Shown here piece after piece: positions 10,560-21,083 of a stretch of DNA of 64,000 bases. Every line of letters begins with the position of its first letter. Position 1 is the first letter of the stretch. Both the position numbers and the translations under genes were made by a program. Source of the stretch: Benincasa hispida (taxonomy: Eukaryota > Streptophyta > Magnoliopsida > Cucurbitales > Cucurbitaceae); assembly GCF_009727055.1 (NCBI RefSeq), contig NC_052352.1, forward strand, positions 24,780,327-24,844,326. The letters are read 5' to 3'. The notes under the pieces are model-generated. The model was not told where the DNA came from. It made no database searches and saw nothing but the letters and a program-made list of their open reading frames with translations.

Positions 10560-11617
10560 GAGTTACCGCAATAGCATCCCCGCAAGCGGTCAATCCTGCT
10601 TGCCTAGGTCGATGGTCTCCATGCATCGTTCCACATCACCCCCGTAGTAGGGCTTAATTCGTTGACCATTGACTTTAAATGCGTTGTTCCCATCTTTAGT
10701 TGTTAGCTCCACTGTGCCATAGGGAAAGATAGTCTTGATGNTTGACCATTGACTTTAAATGCGTTGTTCCCATCTTTAGTTGTTAGCTCCACTTCCATGG
10801 GGAAAGATAGTCTTGATGCAGAATGGCCCAGACCAGCGGGACTTCAACTTCCCTGGAAACAATCGCAAACGCGCATTAAATAAAAGTACCTATTGACCCT
10901 CAAAGAATGAGTGGTTGCTTATGCGGTCATCATGCCACTTCTTTGTTCAATCCTTATAGAGCTTGGCATTTTTGTAGGCATTCATTCGCCACTCGACTAG
11001 CTCGTTCAACTGTAACTTCTGGACTTTCCCCGGCTTGCTAAATCAAAGTTCAGCTTTTTGCTTGTCCACATTGCCTTATGTTCCAACTTAAGAGGCAGAT
11101 GACAAGCTTTTTCGAAGACCACAGCATATGGGGACATGCTAATTGGAGTTTTGAAGGCAGTCCTATATGCCCACAATGTTTCATCGCGCTTGGATGACCA
11201 ATCTTTCCTGGATGTACTGACTACCTTCTCCAAGATAGTCTTGATCTCTCTGTTGGAAATTTCTGCTTGCCCATTGGTTTGTGGGTGATAGGCAGTTGGA
11301 ACTCTATGGCTGACATTAAACTTGGTCAACAAGTTGGTGATGATGCGGTTGATGAAATGTGAGCCTTCATCGATGATTAAGGCATGAGGCATTCCATATC
11401 AGGTAAAGATATTCTTCTTGAGAAATTTCGCCACTGTGGCCGCATCGTTCTTAGTACATATGATGGCCTCAACCCACTTCGATACATAGTCAACCGCGAC
11501 CAGAATGTATTGATGACCTTCTGAAGGTGGAAATGGGCCCATAAAGTCGATTCTCCATACATCAAATAATTTGATTTCCAAGATTGAAGTCAAGGGCATT
11601 TCATTGCTTCTAGACAT
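10560..11617 (-). pseudogene. gypsy integrase core and C-terminus (G2)
   Basis: The first frame (11617 to 11399) gives [12 protein letters not shown] and [11 protein letters not shown] up to FLKKNIFT, then a stop. The second frame (11392 to 11006) continues with [32 protein letters not shown] and [16 protein letters not shown]. All three catalytic acids (Asp, Asp, Glu) are present, unlike in G1, but a stop lies between the first and second Asp. The frame is lost again at about 11010. The C-terminal part (to about 10560) is present in pieces and includes a 77-79 bp duplication around the single N at 10741. The domain would insert element cDNA into the genome. This copy is inactive. Confidence 0.8.
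10662..10818. other. single-N contig join with duplicated flanks
   Basis: A lone N at 10741 separates 10662-10740 from 10742-10818, which are nearly identical direct copies differing around GTGCCATAGG versus TCCATGGG. This is typical of a scaffolder abutting two overlapping contig ends, not of a biological tandem repeat. Confidence 0.9.
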
Positions 11618-11636
11618 GTTCCCTGTTGTCTAGCAT

Positions 11637-12606
11637 CTATCGCACTGCATGACATGGGCATAGGCGTCCTTGAATAGTGTTGGCCAAAAATAGCCACTCT
11701 GTAGAACTTTTGCGACGGTCCGCTGCCCCCCCAAAATGTCCTCCATAAGTGGACTCATGACAAAGCTCCAAAATGTGCTTGGCCTCATGCTCAGGAATGT
11801 TTCGACGTAAAATTTGATCAGGTCCAAGTCGATACAAGAAGGGGTCATCCCATAAATAAAACTTGACATCATGTATCACCTTCTTCTTCTGTTGGTATGT
11901 GTAGTCTTCTCGTACTTGGGCGCAAACTATGAAGTTTACAATGTCTGCATACCATGGAACATTAATGCATACCGCCATCAGTAACTCATCAGGGAATCTT
12001 TCTTCAATGTCTTTTTCTTTCTTCTGAACCTCGCAATTTTCTAATCTTGACATATGATCTGCAACTTGGTTCTCGGTGCCCTTCTGGTCCTTAATCTTTA
12101 GGTCAAATTCTTGTAAGAGTAGCACCCACCTTATCAGTCTTGGTTTTGCATCCTTCTTTGTCATAAGGTATTTGATCGCAGAATGATCAGTATACACCAC
12201 AACATTTGTTCCAATCAAGTACCGTCGAAATTTCTCCAGCGCAAATACCATTGCGAGCATTCTTTTTCCGTGGTTTATAATTTTCCTGCGCATCATTCAA
12301 CGTTTTGCTAGCATAATAGATAGGATGCAAAACCTTATCCTTGTGCTGGCTCAAGACTACGCCCATTGCATATCCACTAGCGTCACACATCAACACAAAC
12401 GGTTGCGTCCAATCTGGCAAAATCAGAATAGGTGCGGTGATGAGCGCATTTTTCAGCGTGTGGAATGCTTCAGCGCATGCCTCATCAAAATCATATTCAT
12501 TGTCATTCTTGAGGAGCACACTTAGGGGCCTTGCGATCTGAGAAAAGTTGCAGATAAATCTTCGATAAAACCTCACATGTCCCAGAAAACTCCTAAGTGT
12601 TTTCAC
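11637..12606 (-). pseudogene. gypsy RT connection, RNase H and integrase zinc domain (G2)
   Basis: Frame 12606-12187 covers SFLGHVRFYRRFI, then RNase H with the catalytic-Asp segment LMCDASGYAMGVVLSQ and the [14 protein letters not shown] block. A frameshift near 12290 moves into 12296-11637, which continues RNase H ([30 protein letters not shown]) and then the integrase N-terminal region ([17 protein letters not shown]). A further frameshift follows in the GGAADRRKS segment, and the CDRC part of the zinc finger lies in another frame (about 11630). The spacing is normal, so the domain order is intact and only the frames are broken. Confidence 0.85.
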
Positions 12607-12611
12607 ATTGA

Positions 12612-12965
12612 CTAGGGGTGGTACTTGGAAATTGTGTTGATTTTCGCTTGATCAACTTCCAATCCTGCCTTTGATATTTTGTGACCTAGTATAATTCCTT
12701 CTTCAACCATGAAATGGCATTTCTCCCAGTTTAGAACAAGATTAGTTTCAATACATCTCTTCAAGAATTTTTCAAGATTTGATAAACAGGAGTCATAAGT
12801 ATTGCCAAAAACTGAAAAGTCATCCATAAATACCCCGACTGACTCCTCCAAGAAATCTGAAAATATTGCCATCATACACCTTTGGAAGGTACCTGGTGCA
12901 TTACAGACCCAAAAGGCATGCAACAGAATGCAAATGTGTCGAATGGGCACGTGAAGGTTGTACAT
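12612..12965 (-). pseudogene. gypsy RT palm fragment (G2)
   Basis: This fragment holds CNAPGTFQRCMMAIF, the catalytic FMDDFSVFG motif with both Asp, NTYDSCLSNLEKFLKRC and LGHKISKAGLEVDQAK. The first 20 or so codons before this are already scrambled and the upstream RT is absent, replaced at about 12966 by LTR-like sequence. It matches 2270-2560 of G1. Confidence 0.8.
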
Positions 12966-12984
12966 GCATGAATGATGATGCGAT

Positions 12985-13968
12985 GATTCTAAATAAGCAT
13001 ATGGACAGTGATGAATGATGGACCATACAAGCTCATGCTGCTATGAACTTGATGACTTGAAAGATGGAAATGGAATGTGGATGTTGTGTTATGCTTATTC
13101 AGAATTTATGCGATAATACTTCTATATGTATGCGTTATTAATGGAATGCTTGTAGTATGTTATGCGTTGTCATAAGTTTCCTTGCGTTGAAACCAAGTAT
13201 AATTCCACCGCAAGTTTCTCGGAGTGATCCGAGGTCAAACACAGAGATTGCTTAGTTAATGTGTTACGTTCGTGATATATGAGATTGGGGGTTTTTCAAT
13301 TAATAAAAGAGTGCGTATGTACAAGTATTTAAATTGCAGTAAAGTAAAATATTACGGTAAAGTAAAGTTACAATGATAAAATAGCGATAAAAGTAAACCT
13401 AAGATATCATGATACAGGATACAGGATACTGATACGTGATATTGAGTTTGAGACTGACTATGAAGATTATACAAAGGGTCGTGTTATGCGGTGGAAAGTC
13501 TTTATGTATGAAACAGGAATATAAAGGGTAATTAATATCAACATCGCAAGTTCATTAATTGCGTTAAAGACATAACTACGATTCCGCTTTCCCTTGACAT
13601 ACACCTTTCAGTGATCGGCCGCATTCCCACATCTCTGTGGTGAAACAGGGATGAACGTAATGAACGCAAGATTGCTTCCATTTCTGGAAGTACTTCTCGC
13701 TTTAGTTAACGTATTCTTCTAACCTTCTCTCGACAGGCAAAATGGCATCTTCAATTCTGCTCTCACAGGTGAATATGTCGTCTAGCATGTTTTAGCTAAA
13801 CATATTTATTTCTTTAGCACAGATTAATTTACTTGTTATATTCATGCTAATTACCAAGGGATCAAGAAAACATTATGGAGAAAGCGATTAATGGAGCAGC
13901 GGAAATAGACAGAAAGATGGAGATGAAAATGATTATGACATTCAATACTAATATTTAGCAATAAATAT
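12985..13968 (-). mobile_element. LTR family D fragment, minus strand
   Basis: This resembles 14290-15180 and the reverse of 9050-10000. Shared landmarks are TTTCCTTGCG, the (T/C)AAGTATAATTCCA segment, GGTC(G/A)AACACAG and the CATCTTCA..CTCTCACAGG(T)GAA block. Both ends are abrupt: it meets a gag start at about 13970 and an RT fragment at about 12966. It is read as an internal deletion joint rather than a separate insertion. No gene is seen in it. Confidence 0.6.
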
Positions 13969-13969
13969 A

Positions 13970-14031
13970 GGGTCTTGCGCTGGCCAATTTTCCCCTTGAT
14001 TCTCTTCGGGTGCCTCATTATTATTAGCCAT
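13970..14031 (-). pseudogene. gypsy gag N-terminal stub
   Basis: An ATG at 14031 (minus) lies about 190 bases after the primer site and opens MANNNEAPEENQGENW, a plausible gag start by position. It compares with the MAEQPRNEATNNNN start at 36422 in G4. After about 20 codons the sequence changes to LTR-like DNA and the frame closes. Everything from here to mid-RT is deleted. Confidence 0.55.
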
Positions 14032-14224
14032 GTTTCTTCTCCACCTAATTCAGTTCCAATGTGCTCTTACGTGAAAAATACACCTGATCTTTGTGTCAGC
14101 TTAGAATTTCTGGATCAATTCCAGTACTCATAAACCATCAGATTACTCTTCACGATAAACAACTAGTACAAAGAGATTTGTCCTACAAAATATCATAAAA
14201 ATACTCAACACTAACCATTACCCA

Positions 14225-14242
14225 TCCCCGGTAATGGCGCCA
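14225..14242 (-). promoter_or_regulatory. tRNA-Asp primer binding site
   Basis: The minus strand reads TGGCGCCATTACCGGGGA, 16 of 18 bases as in the usual plant gypsy site TGGCGCCGTTGCCGGGGA, complementary to the 3' end of tRNA-Asp. The two differences are G to A. It lies 9 bases inside the LTR end at 14252, as expected for minus-strand priming. Confidence 0.85.
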
Positions 14243-14251
14243 TAAACTTGG

Positions 14252-15789
14252 TGATGATAAAATTTAATATCTTTATCTACTCTAACGCATAGCTTGTGGA
14301 TGCAATGAATGATGTGCTCAGTATGCACTAAAGTACTTTTGCGATACTATGTCTAAGTATATGCGTTGATAATGATATGTTCTTAATATGCGATGTAGTA
14401 GTGCTTGTCATGAGTTTCCTTGCGCTGAAACTAAGTATAATTCCAATGCAAGTTTTTCAGAATAATCCGAGGTCGAACACAGGGATTGTTTTCGTTAATG
14501 TGTTACTTTTGTGATACATGCGACCGGTTTAACAATGAATAAAGAATTAGTTTTATACAGGAATGTAAATTGCAATGAAATAAAATGCTAAACTAATATG
14601 ATACAAGATACAAGATACAAGATACATGATATTGAGGTCGTGAACTGACTGTGAAGTTGTACAAAGAATCGATGTATGTGATGGCAAGTCTTTATAGATG
14701 AATAAAAAGAGAGAATAAATAGTAAAAATATCGCAAGTTTGTCAATTGTGTTAAAGATGCAACTAAGGTTCCGCTTTCCCTTGGCGTACACCTCTCGGTG
14801 ATCGTCCGCGTTCTCATATCTTTTTGGTGAAGCAGGGATGAATGTGATGAACGCAAGGTTATTTTCATCTCTGGAACTACTTCTTGCTTTAGTTAACGCA
14901 TTCTTCCAACCCTCTCTCGATAGGCGGAATAACATCTTCACTTTTGCTCTCACAGATGAAGATGTCGTTGAGCATGCTTTAGCTAAACTTAATTATTTCT
15001 TTAACACAATTAACTCACTCACTTAGTTCTTTTTATTTACCCAGGGAATTAGGAAAACATCATGGAGAAAATGGATTATTGATGAATAGAAATAGACAGA
15101 GAGATGACAATGGTAATTATCATAACATTTAATTATAGAATTAAGCGTTTGATACATGGTGTGAATGAAAGATTAGAGAAGATGAATACAGATGATGAGA
15201 AAGAGATTAGAAAAAATAAAGGAGTGTCAATGTCTTGACACAGATTTTGAACGGAGGTTTTGCTTGCTGACGTGTGGAAGTAATGGAGAGGAGAGCTTCC
15301 CTCTCAGGCTTTCTCTTCTGGTAGAAATACCTTCGCGCAGAGCTTCAATGACGGGGATTGGAAGGATTCCTTGCTCGGAGACTCACCTCTCGGCCTTGTC
15401 TCATGATTATTCCGGATCTACTCTGTAAGTTGCTTCAGACCAATCTCTCTCTTAGAATCGATATATGCACGTCTCTATGTATTCATGTATATTTCTCAGG
15501 GAATTTGCATAAGCTATTTATAGGTGAAGCTTGGCTCTTTGACTTTGTGGTCCCCACTTTATGGTTATGGTAGTTCCTGAAATGGCGGAGTGAATATTCC
15601 TTCTGTTTCGCAATCACTTCGTCAGAAATGAACAACTGAAAGCTGAACATTTTTCAGAGTCCTCTGCAAATGTAATTCTTTTTACATCTTCGATCGATCG
15701 CCGAATGCGGTACTGTTTTTAATTACCGCATGCGGTTTAATTTGCGTTAATCGCTAAGCTCTTAATCGATTGTCGTGATGCGTTAATTT
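14252..15789 (-). mobile_element. 5' LTR of family D, minus strand, truncated
   Basis: On the minus strand it ends ..TTTTATCATCA just before the tRNA-Asp primer site. It parallels 8218-10031 on the opposite strand, with a TATA box at 15514-15523, a CTGCATGCGG/GATCGATCG-type block and a CACTGAAA..GGTCGAACACAG block. At 15789 it stops short of its expected TGATAAC start by a few hundred bases and meets a piece of another LTR. Small ORFs within (14588-14953, 14838-15026, 15192-15428) are on both strands, overlap each other and are not supported. Confidence 0.75.
15514..15523 (-). promoter_or_regulatory. TATA box of gypsy LTR, minus strand
   Basis: CTATAAATAG on the minus strand, in the same context (TTCAC before it) as the site at 8768. 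Confidence 0.6.
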
Positions 15790-16116
15790 TGTGTCTTTCA
15801 AATATGGGTTATATGTGTTGATTTATTTCGTTGTGCACTCAAGTTTCCCTAGCGAAATTCAACTGTATATTCCGCTAAGTTTCCTAGTAAGTCCAGGGTC
15901 GAACACAAAGACTTGTGAAAATAGTTACCTTGGTAATATTTATGAAAAGTTTGTGATAACCAAGTAAATAATAAGTTTTGGGTGTGTTGTTGCGTTGATA
16001 AAAAAAAAAAGAAGTAAATAAGGGTGGCAGATTTGAGAAAGATAGTTGCGTTGATAGATGCAATGAGTATGCGATGAACGGGTTGAGAAGGTCTTTTAGC
16101 TAGCGTTACTCGGGAA
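15790..16116 (-). mobile_element. LTR family C fragment, minus strand
   Basis: This carries the sequence around GTGCACTCAAGTTTCCCTAGCGAAAT and TAAGTCCAGGGTCGAACACA, the reverse of 36100-36200 and similar to 48080-48350. It is cut at 16116, where a copia LTR-A begins (TGTTGG). No gene is seen. Confidence 0.6.
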
Positions 16117-16207
16117 TGTTGGATTTTATGTCATAAAACTCGTAGTTTGTAAATTAATAAACATATTCTGTTTTGTTTTTCGATAAAGTTATTATTGAAA
16201 TTGTAAC
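16117..16207 (+). mobile_element. first 91 bp of a copia LTR-A
   Basis: It starts TGTTGGATTTTATG and matches the first 91 bp of the LTR at 63759 and of the solo LTR (read from 4846 downwards). It breaks at ..GAAATTGTAAC against the N run. The next bases of the LTR, CTTGAATCC, are found reversed at 19341, the far end of the inverted left arm. Confidence 0.85.
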
Positions 16208-16232
16208 NNNNNNNNNNNNNNNNNNNNNNNNN
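16208..16232. other. assembly gap, 25 N
   Basis: A run of 25 undetermined bases between an LTR-A start and reversed leader sequence of the same family. The true gap size is unknown. Confidence 0.99.
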
Positions 16233-17352
16233 AAAATTAGGATTGCCGAAGGTTAAACCTAAGTGAGCATGCATCTTATTTTGTTATAGATTTTAGAAGT
16301 CTAGTTATTTTATAACAATTATAAAATAAATTATAACAATTATAACCCTAGATCATTCATCTATAACATGCTTCCTTCAATCAAACATGCTTTAATATAA
16401 CACTTATATTAAAACTAAGCATGCATAGTATATATTTTAGAACACTAATAAGATATAACAAATGCATGTCACATGCTTTTCCTATGGTGGGGTTTTAAAA
16501 CTATATAACATACTGTTATGCACACATAATCATACAACATTATACATCACATGCATAAAGGTAAAACAACACTAAAGTGGACCGATTTTGGCATTAAAGA
16601 CAATAAATAACTAATTTATTACAAAATTCAGCAACCATCTTCTCGAATCAACTTCAAATACTTTGAATCATCTTGAACTAGCAAAAAACTCTCGAACCGG
16701 CCAAAAAAACTCCAAAAACCAAGTTGAACCGGTCAAAACCGGCTCAACCAGGTCAAAACAGACCGTCCAGATCGTCTGATCAATGGCCGCTTGTGCAGTC
16801 AACCGAACGCAGGCGGGGTCGGGTCGAATGGAAAGCACGGGTTGCAGAGTAGGTGGCGGGTCGAATCCACGGAACGCACGAGTTGCGAGCAGCAGACGAA
16901 TGCACGAGCCAACTACGAACCGGGTCGACGAAGCTGGCGGCGAAATCGGGTCGGGATGCGGAACAAGCCGGACGCTTTCATTGATAGCTGGCGCGTATGG
17001 GGTGCTCTGAACCGGGTCAGATTCGGGATGTGGTCGGGTCTGGGAGCTTGTCTCGGTTCTGAGAAGCGAAATTCGGTCCTGTGATGCAATTTTTCTCCAA
17101 TTTGCTAACTATTCTCTCTTCCAAAATCAATAATTTACAGCCTAATTTCAAACTCTAATGACTCCTACAAATTTACAGAGTCTTTTTCACACATTAGTAC
17201 TAATAAACATGTGAGCAATTAATAATTTCCACAGAAAATTTAAAGAAAAACAATGCCAAAATCATAAATAATCCACTTTAGTCTATTTACATTCAACACT
17301 TGAATAGAAAGGAAAAAAACACCCACAAAAGCAATGAGCATAATTCTAGCAT
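16233..17352 (-). other. copia A 5' leader, reversed copy
   Basis: This matches 21084-22205 in reverse. It contains a GC-rich stretch (16740-17070) with many GACCCG/ACCGGTT motifs. No retrotransposon protein is encoded in it, and the ORFs called here are mutually overlapping readings of this GC-rich segment. Confidence 0.7.
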
Positions 17353-17364
17353 GCTTTGATACCA
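17353..17364 (-). promoter_or_regulatory. initiator tRNA-Met primer site, reversed copy
   Basis: The minus strand reads TGGTATCAAAGC, one base from the standard copia site TGGTATCAGAGC. It is separated by 2 bases from the LTR end at 17367. Confidence 0.8.
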
Positions 17365-17366
17365 CA

Positions 17367-19341
17367 TGATGGAACTCGAGACATACGCAACGAAATTAGG
17401 AACCTAATTACACTCTAATTACTTTTAATTTTAAAGGAAAAAACATGCAATTTAAGAAAAAACAGTAATTAACTTACCTTTGAAGCTCTCGAAAATCGCT
17501 TTTCCCTTGCTGAATCTCGACCCGAACATGAACGGATCACCACTAAGAGTTGACCTACTATCATTGGACTCAGAAACAGGTTGTGGAACCCGGTGGATGA
17601 AGAAATCGAGGAGAAGAAAGAGATGGAAATTTGGGTTAGGTTGGGTTTTGGACTTCAACTCAAGAAAATGATTTTTTCAGCCCAAATTTAGAAAACAATT
17701 TGGAAAAATTTGGCAAAACTTTTTTCATTCAAATGAAAGCCCATTTTAATAAAAACCATGCAACAATTGCATGAACCAAATCCATAAAAACCCAACACCT
17801 ATAATTCCACTATCTTAGGGGCTTAATGTCTCACTATAAGCCAACACCTAGCCTACTATTTTGTTTAATGTAATTATCCAACAAAAGTTTGGATTTTCCC
17901 ACAATCTTGTCCCGATAGGGTAGAAAAGGCCTTTTATAGTATTAGGGACATTCCACATATGCTTAAATAAAGCCAAAGACGCTATCATCTAACTCCTTAC
18001 CCACTTTTGTCAAAGGGCAAAATAGTCCATTTTGGTCAAATCAAACTTTGACCAAAAATAGTCAACATTTTCTTTTTATGATTTTTTTCCATGTTCACTA
18101 ATTTTGACCTCCCGAGCATGTAATCCGCATTCATTTTCTCGAAATTCAAGTCCTATTTGAATAAAAGGAAGTCAAAGTTTGACTGTTCAAAGTCAAAAGT
18201 CAACTCTTTGACTTTTACATCTTTGACCATTTCCATATTTTTCGAGCTTTCGAAATGAACGTATTCATATTTTTTATATTTAAATCACATTTAAATTATT
18301 AAAGCTGTATCTCTAAAACTGAAAACCAATCACTATATCACTAAACTTGTCAGTTTCTCTCTCTTCACCTAATTCGAAAATTCGAATTATCCTAACATAC
18401 TGTTTTAAGTTTATTCCATATGAGCTAATAGGGGAACCTAATGGACCTATAGATATGGGCTCCAACGTTCTGAGATTAAGCTGGCTAAACTCTTTAGACG
18501 GAGCTAATCAACATTCGTTAACTAACGGGTCATTCCACTAGAGTCCCATAGTTGCACCCTCCCTCCACTAAAACTATATTTGTGTCCATTTGATATAACC
18601 ATGATTAGTAAGCTAAATCCTTTCACAGGTTGTTTGGGTGGGTCATAAAAACCGTTTTACCCCCAAGACTACATCTTGTTCCTTAAGTTCCACTGATCCT
18701 CTAATGAACAATTGGTTTTAAATGTCCAACCTATAAACCAAATCCCTCACGAGCCAAGGAAAGGTGGGGCCCCTTGTTCAAGTCCTGAATTCAGTACTAA
18801 AGGGAACAACCTATCTACTATCCCTATAACGGGTAGGAGTGAATTTCGCCTTGCACTCTATGTTCCCAGCTATCCACCTGATCTTACCCCTGAAATGGGA
18901 GGCTTATTAGTCCAGCGATGATGAGCTGCCCTCATCTATGCAGATCTAAGGATAATTCCAAGAGAACAGGAGTTCATAGTTAGCTCAGGATTAAGATTAA
19001 GTTACCTAGGTCATCAAGTAACGAAATAGTCAGTTTTATACATAAAACGACATTTTAGAATGTAAAAAGTGACTATTTCATGGTTCAGTCTTATGCAAAC
19101 TCTTTACATAGGATGCCCCACTCACATATCTCTATATGAAACGATTAAGGATCACATCGTTTGTACTAACTTAAAGTTGGCTGCATGCATAGTGTCCCTC
19201 AGAAATAAGGCGCCCAACCTTATTCATATACTATAGATCATTTTGGCTATATATTTGAACTTGATCCACATATATGTCACTACATAAAATTCAAAACTAC
19301 ATTAAATAGCCCCAGGACCATTAGTTTATTTGGGATTCAAG
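17367..19341 (-). mobile_element. copia LTR-A, minus strand, missing its first 91 bp
   Basis: It runs from the LTR end (TCTCGAGTTCCATCA on the minus strand) to CTTGAATCC about 92 bp from the LTR start. The missing 91 bp are exactly the piece at 16117-16207. It includes about 115 bp (17900-18015) absent from the solo LTR at 2877. The ORFs at 18347-18541 and 18712-18921 recur in other LTR-A copies with different stops and are not genes. Confidence 0.85.
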
Positions 19342-21069
19342 GAGTTTGCATAAGACTGAACCATGAAATAGTCACTTTTTACATTCTAAATGTCGTTTTA
19401 TGTATAAAACTGACTATTTCGTTACTTGATGACCTAGGTAACTTAATCTTAATCCTGAGCTAACTATGAACTCCTGTTCTCTTGGAATTATCCTTAGATC
19501 TGCATAGATGAGGGCAGCTCATCATCGCTGGACTAATAAGCCTCCCATTTCAGGGGTAAGATCAGGTGGATAGCTGGGAACATAGAGTGCAAGGCGAAAT
19601 TCACTCCTACCCGTTATAGGGATAGTAGATAGGTTGTTCCCTTTAGTACTGAATTCAGGACTTGAACAAGGGGCCCCACCCTTTCCTTGGCTCGTGAGGG
19701 ATTTGGTTTATAGGTTGGACATTAAACCAATTGTTCATTAGAGGATCAGTGGAACTTAAGGAACAAGATGTAGTCTTGGGGGTAAAACGGTTTTTATGAC
19801 CCACCCAAACAACCTGTGAAGGATTAGCTTACTAATCATGGTTATATCAAATGGACACAAATATAGTTATAGTGAGGGGAGTGCAACTATGGGACTCTAG
19901 TGGAATGACCCGTTAGTTAACGAATGTTGATTAGCTCCGTCTAAAGAGTTTAGCCAGCTAATCTCAGAACGTTGGAGCCCATTATCTATAGGTCCATTAG
20001 GTTCCCCTATTAGCTCATATGGAATAAACTTAAAACAGTATGTAGGATAATTCGAATTTTTCGAATTAGGTGAAGAGAGAGAAACTGACAAGTATATGTG
20101 ATATAGTGATTGGTTTTCAGTTTAGAGATACAGCTTTAATATTTAAATGTGATTTAAATATAAAAAATATGAATACGTTCATATTCGAAAGCTCGAAAAT
20201 AATGGAAATGGTCAAAGATGTAAAAAGTCAAAGAGTTGACTTTTGACTTTGAACAGTCAAACTTTGACCTTCCTTTTATTCAAATAGGACTTGAATTTCG
20301 AGAAAATGAATGCGGATTCATGCTCGGGAGGTCAAAATTAGTGAACATGGAAAAAATCATAAAAAGTCAAAATGTTGACTTTTTGGTCAAAGTTTGACTT
20401 TGACCAAATGACTATTTTGCCCTTTGACAAAAGTGGGTAAGGAGTTAGATGATAGCGTCTTTGGCTTTATTAAAGCATATGTGGAATGTCCTAATACTAT
20501 AAAAAGGCCTTTTCTACCCTATCGGGACAAGATTAGTGGGAAAATCCAAACTTTTGTTGGATAATTCCATTAACAAAATAGTAGGCTAGGTGTTGGCTTA
20601 TAGTGGAGACATTAAGCCCACTAAGATAGTGGATTATAGGTGTTGGGTTTTTATGGATTTGGTTCATGCAATTGTTGCATGGTTTTTCTATAAAATGGGC
20701 TTTCATTTTGAATGAAAAAAGTTTTGCCAAATTTTCCAATTGTTTTCTAAATTTGGGCTGAAAAAATCATTTTCTTGAGTGAAGTCCAAAACCCAACCTA
20801 ACCCCAAATTTCCATCTCTTTCTCTCTCTCGATTTCTTATCCACCGGGTTCCACAACCTGTTTCTGAGTCCAAATTGATAGTAGGTCACTCTTAGTGGTG
20901 ATCCGTTCATGTTCGGTCGAGATTCAGCAAGGAAAAGCGATTTTCGAGAGCTTCAAAGGTAAGTTAATTACTGTTTTTTCTTAAATTGCATGTTTTTTCC
21001 TTTAAAATTAAAAGTAATTAGAGTGTAATTAGGTTCCTAATTTCGTTGCGTATGTCTCGAGTTCCATCA
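19342..21069 (+). mobile_element. 5' LTR-A of copia A, 5' truncated
   Basis: It starts inside the LTR at GAGTTTGCATAAGAC (about 330 bp from a full LTR start) and ends ..GAGTTCCATCA directly before the primer site. The ORF at 19897-20091 (minus) has close equivalents in the other LTR-A copies and is not a gene. Confidence 0.85.
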
Positions 21070-21071
21070 TG

Positions 21072-21083
21072 TGGTATCAAAGC
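21072..21083 (+). promoter_or_regulatory. initiator tRNA-Met primer binding site
   Basis: TGGTATCAAAGC lies 2 bases after the LTR end. The copia consensus is TGGTATCAGAGC, giving one G to A change. Confidence 0.85.

Larger units (their letters stand above)
10043..12966 (-). mobile_element. gypsy element G2, partial, minus strand
   Basis: On the minus strand from 12966 down to 10043 are partial RT, RNase H, integrase and the same non-coding 3' block as in G1 (10050-10265). The 5' part (gag, protease, most of RT) is missing: RT begins abruptly next to an LTR fragment. On the other side it abuts the broken primer site after the 8218-10031 LTR, so it stands head-on to G1. A single-N assembly join (10741) lies in its integrase C-terminal region. 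Confidence 0.85.

Noticed and set aside
10662..10818. Biological tandem repeat
   Set aside because: The copies are split by a lone N and look like unmerged contig ends.
16783..17084. Two overlapping plus ORFs (75 and 97 aa) in GC-rich sequence
   Set aside because: They are readings of the reversed copia leader. The same DNA gives different ORFs on the other arm (21222-21771), with no known domain.
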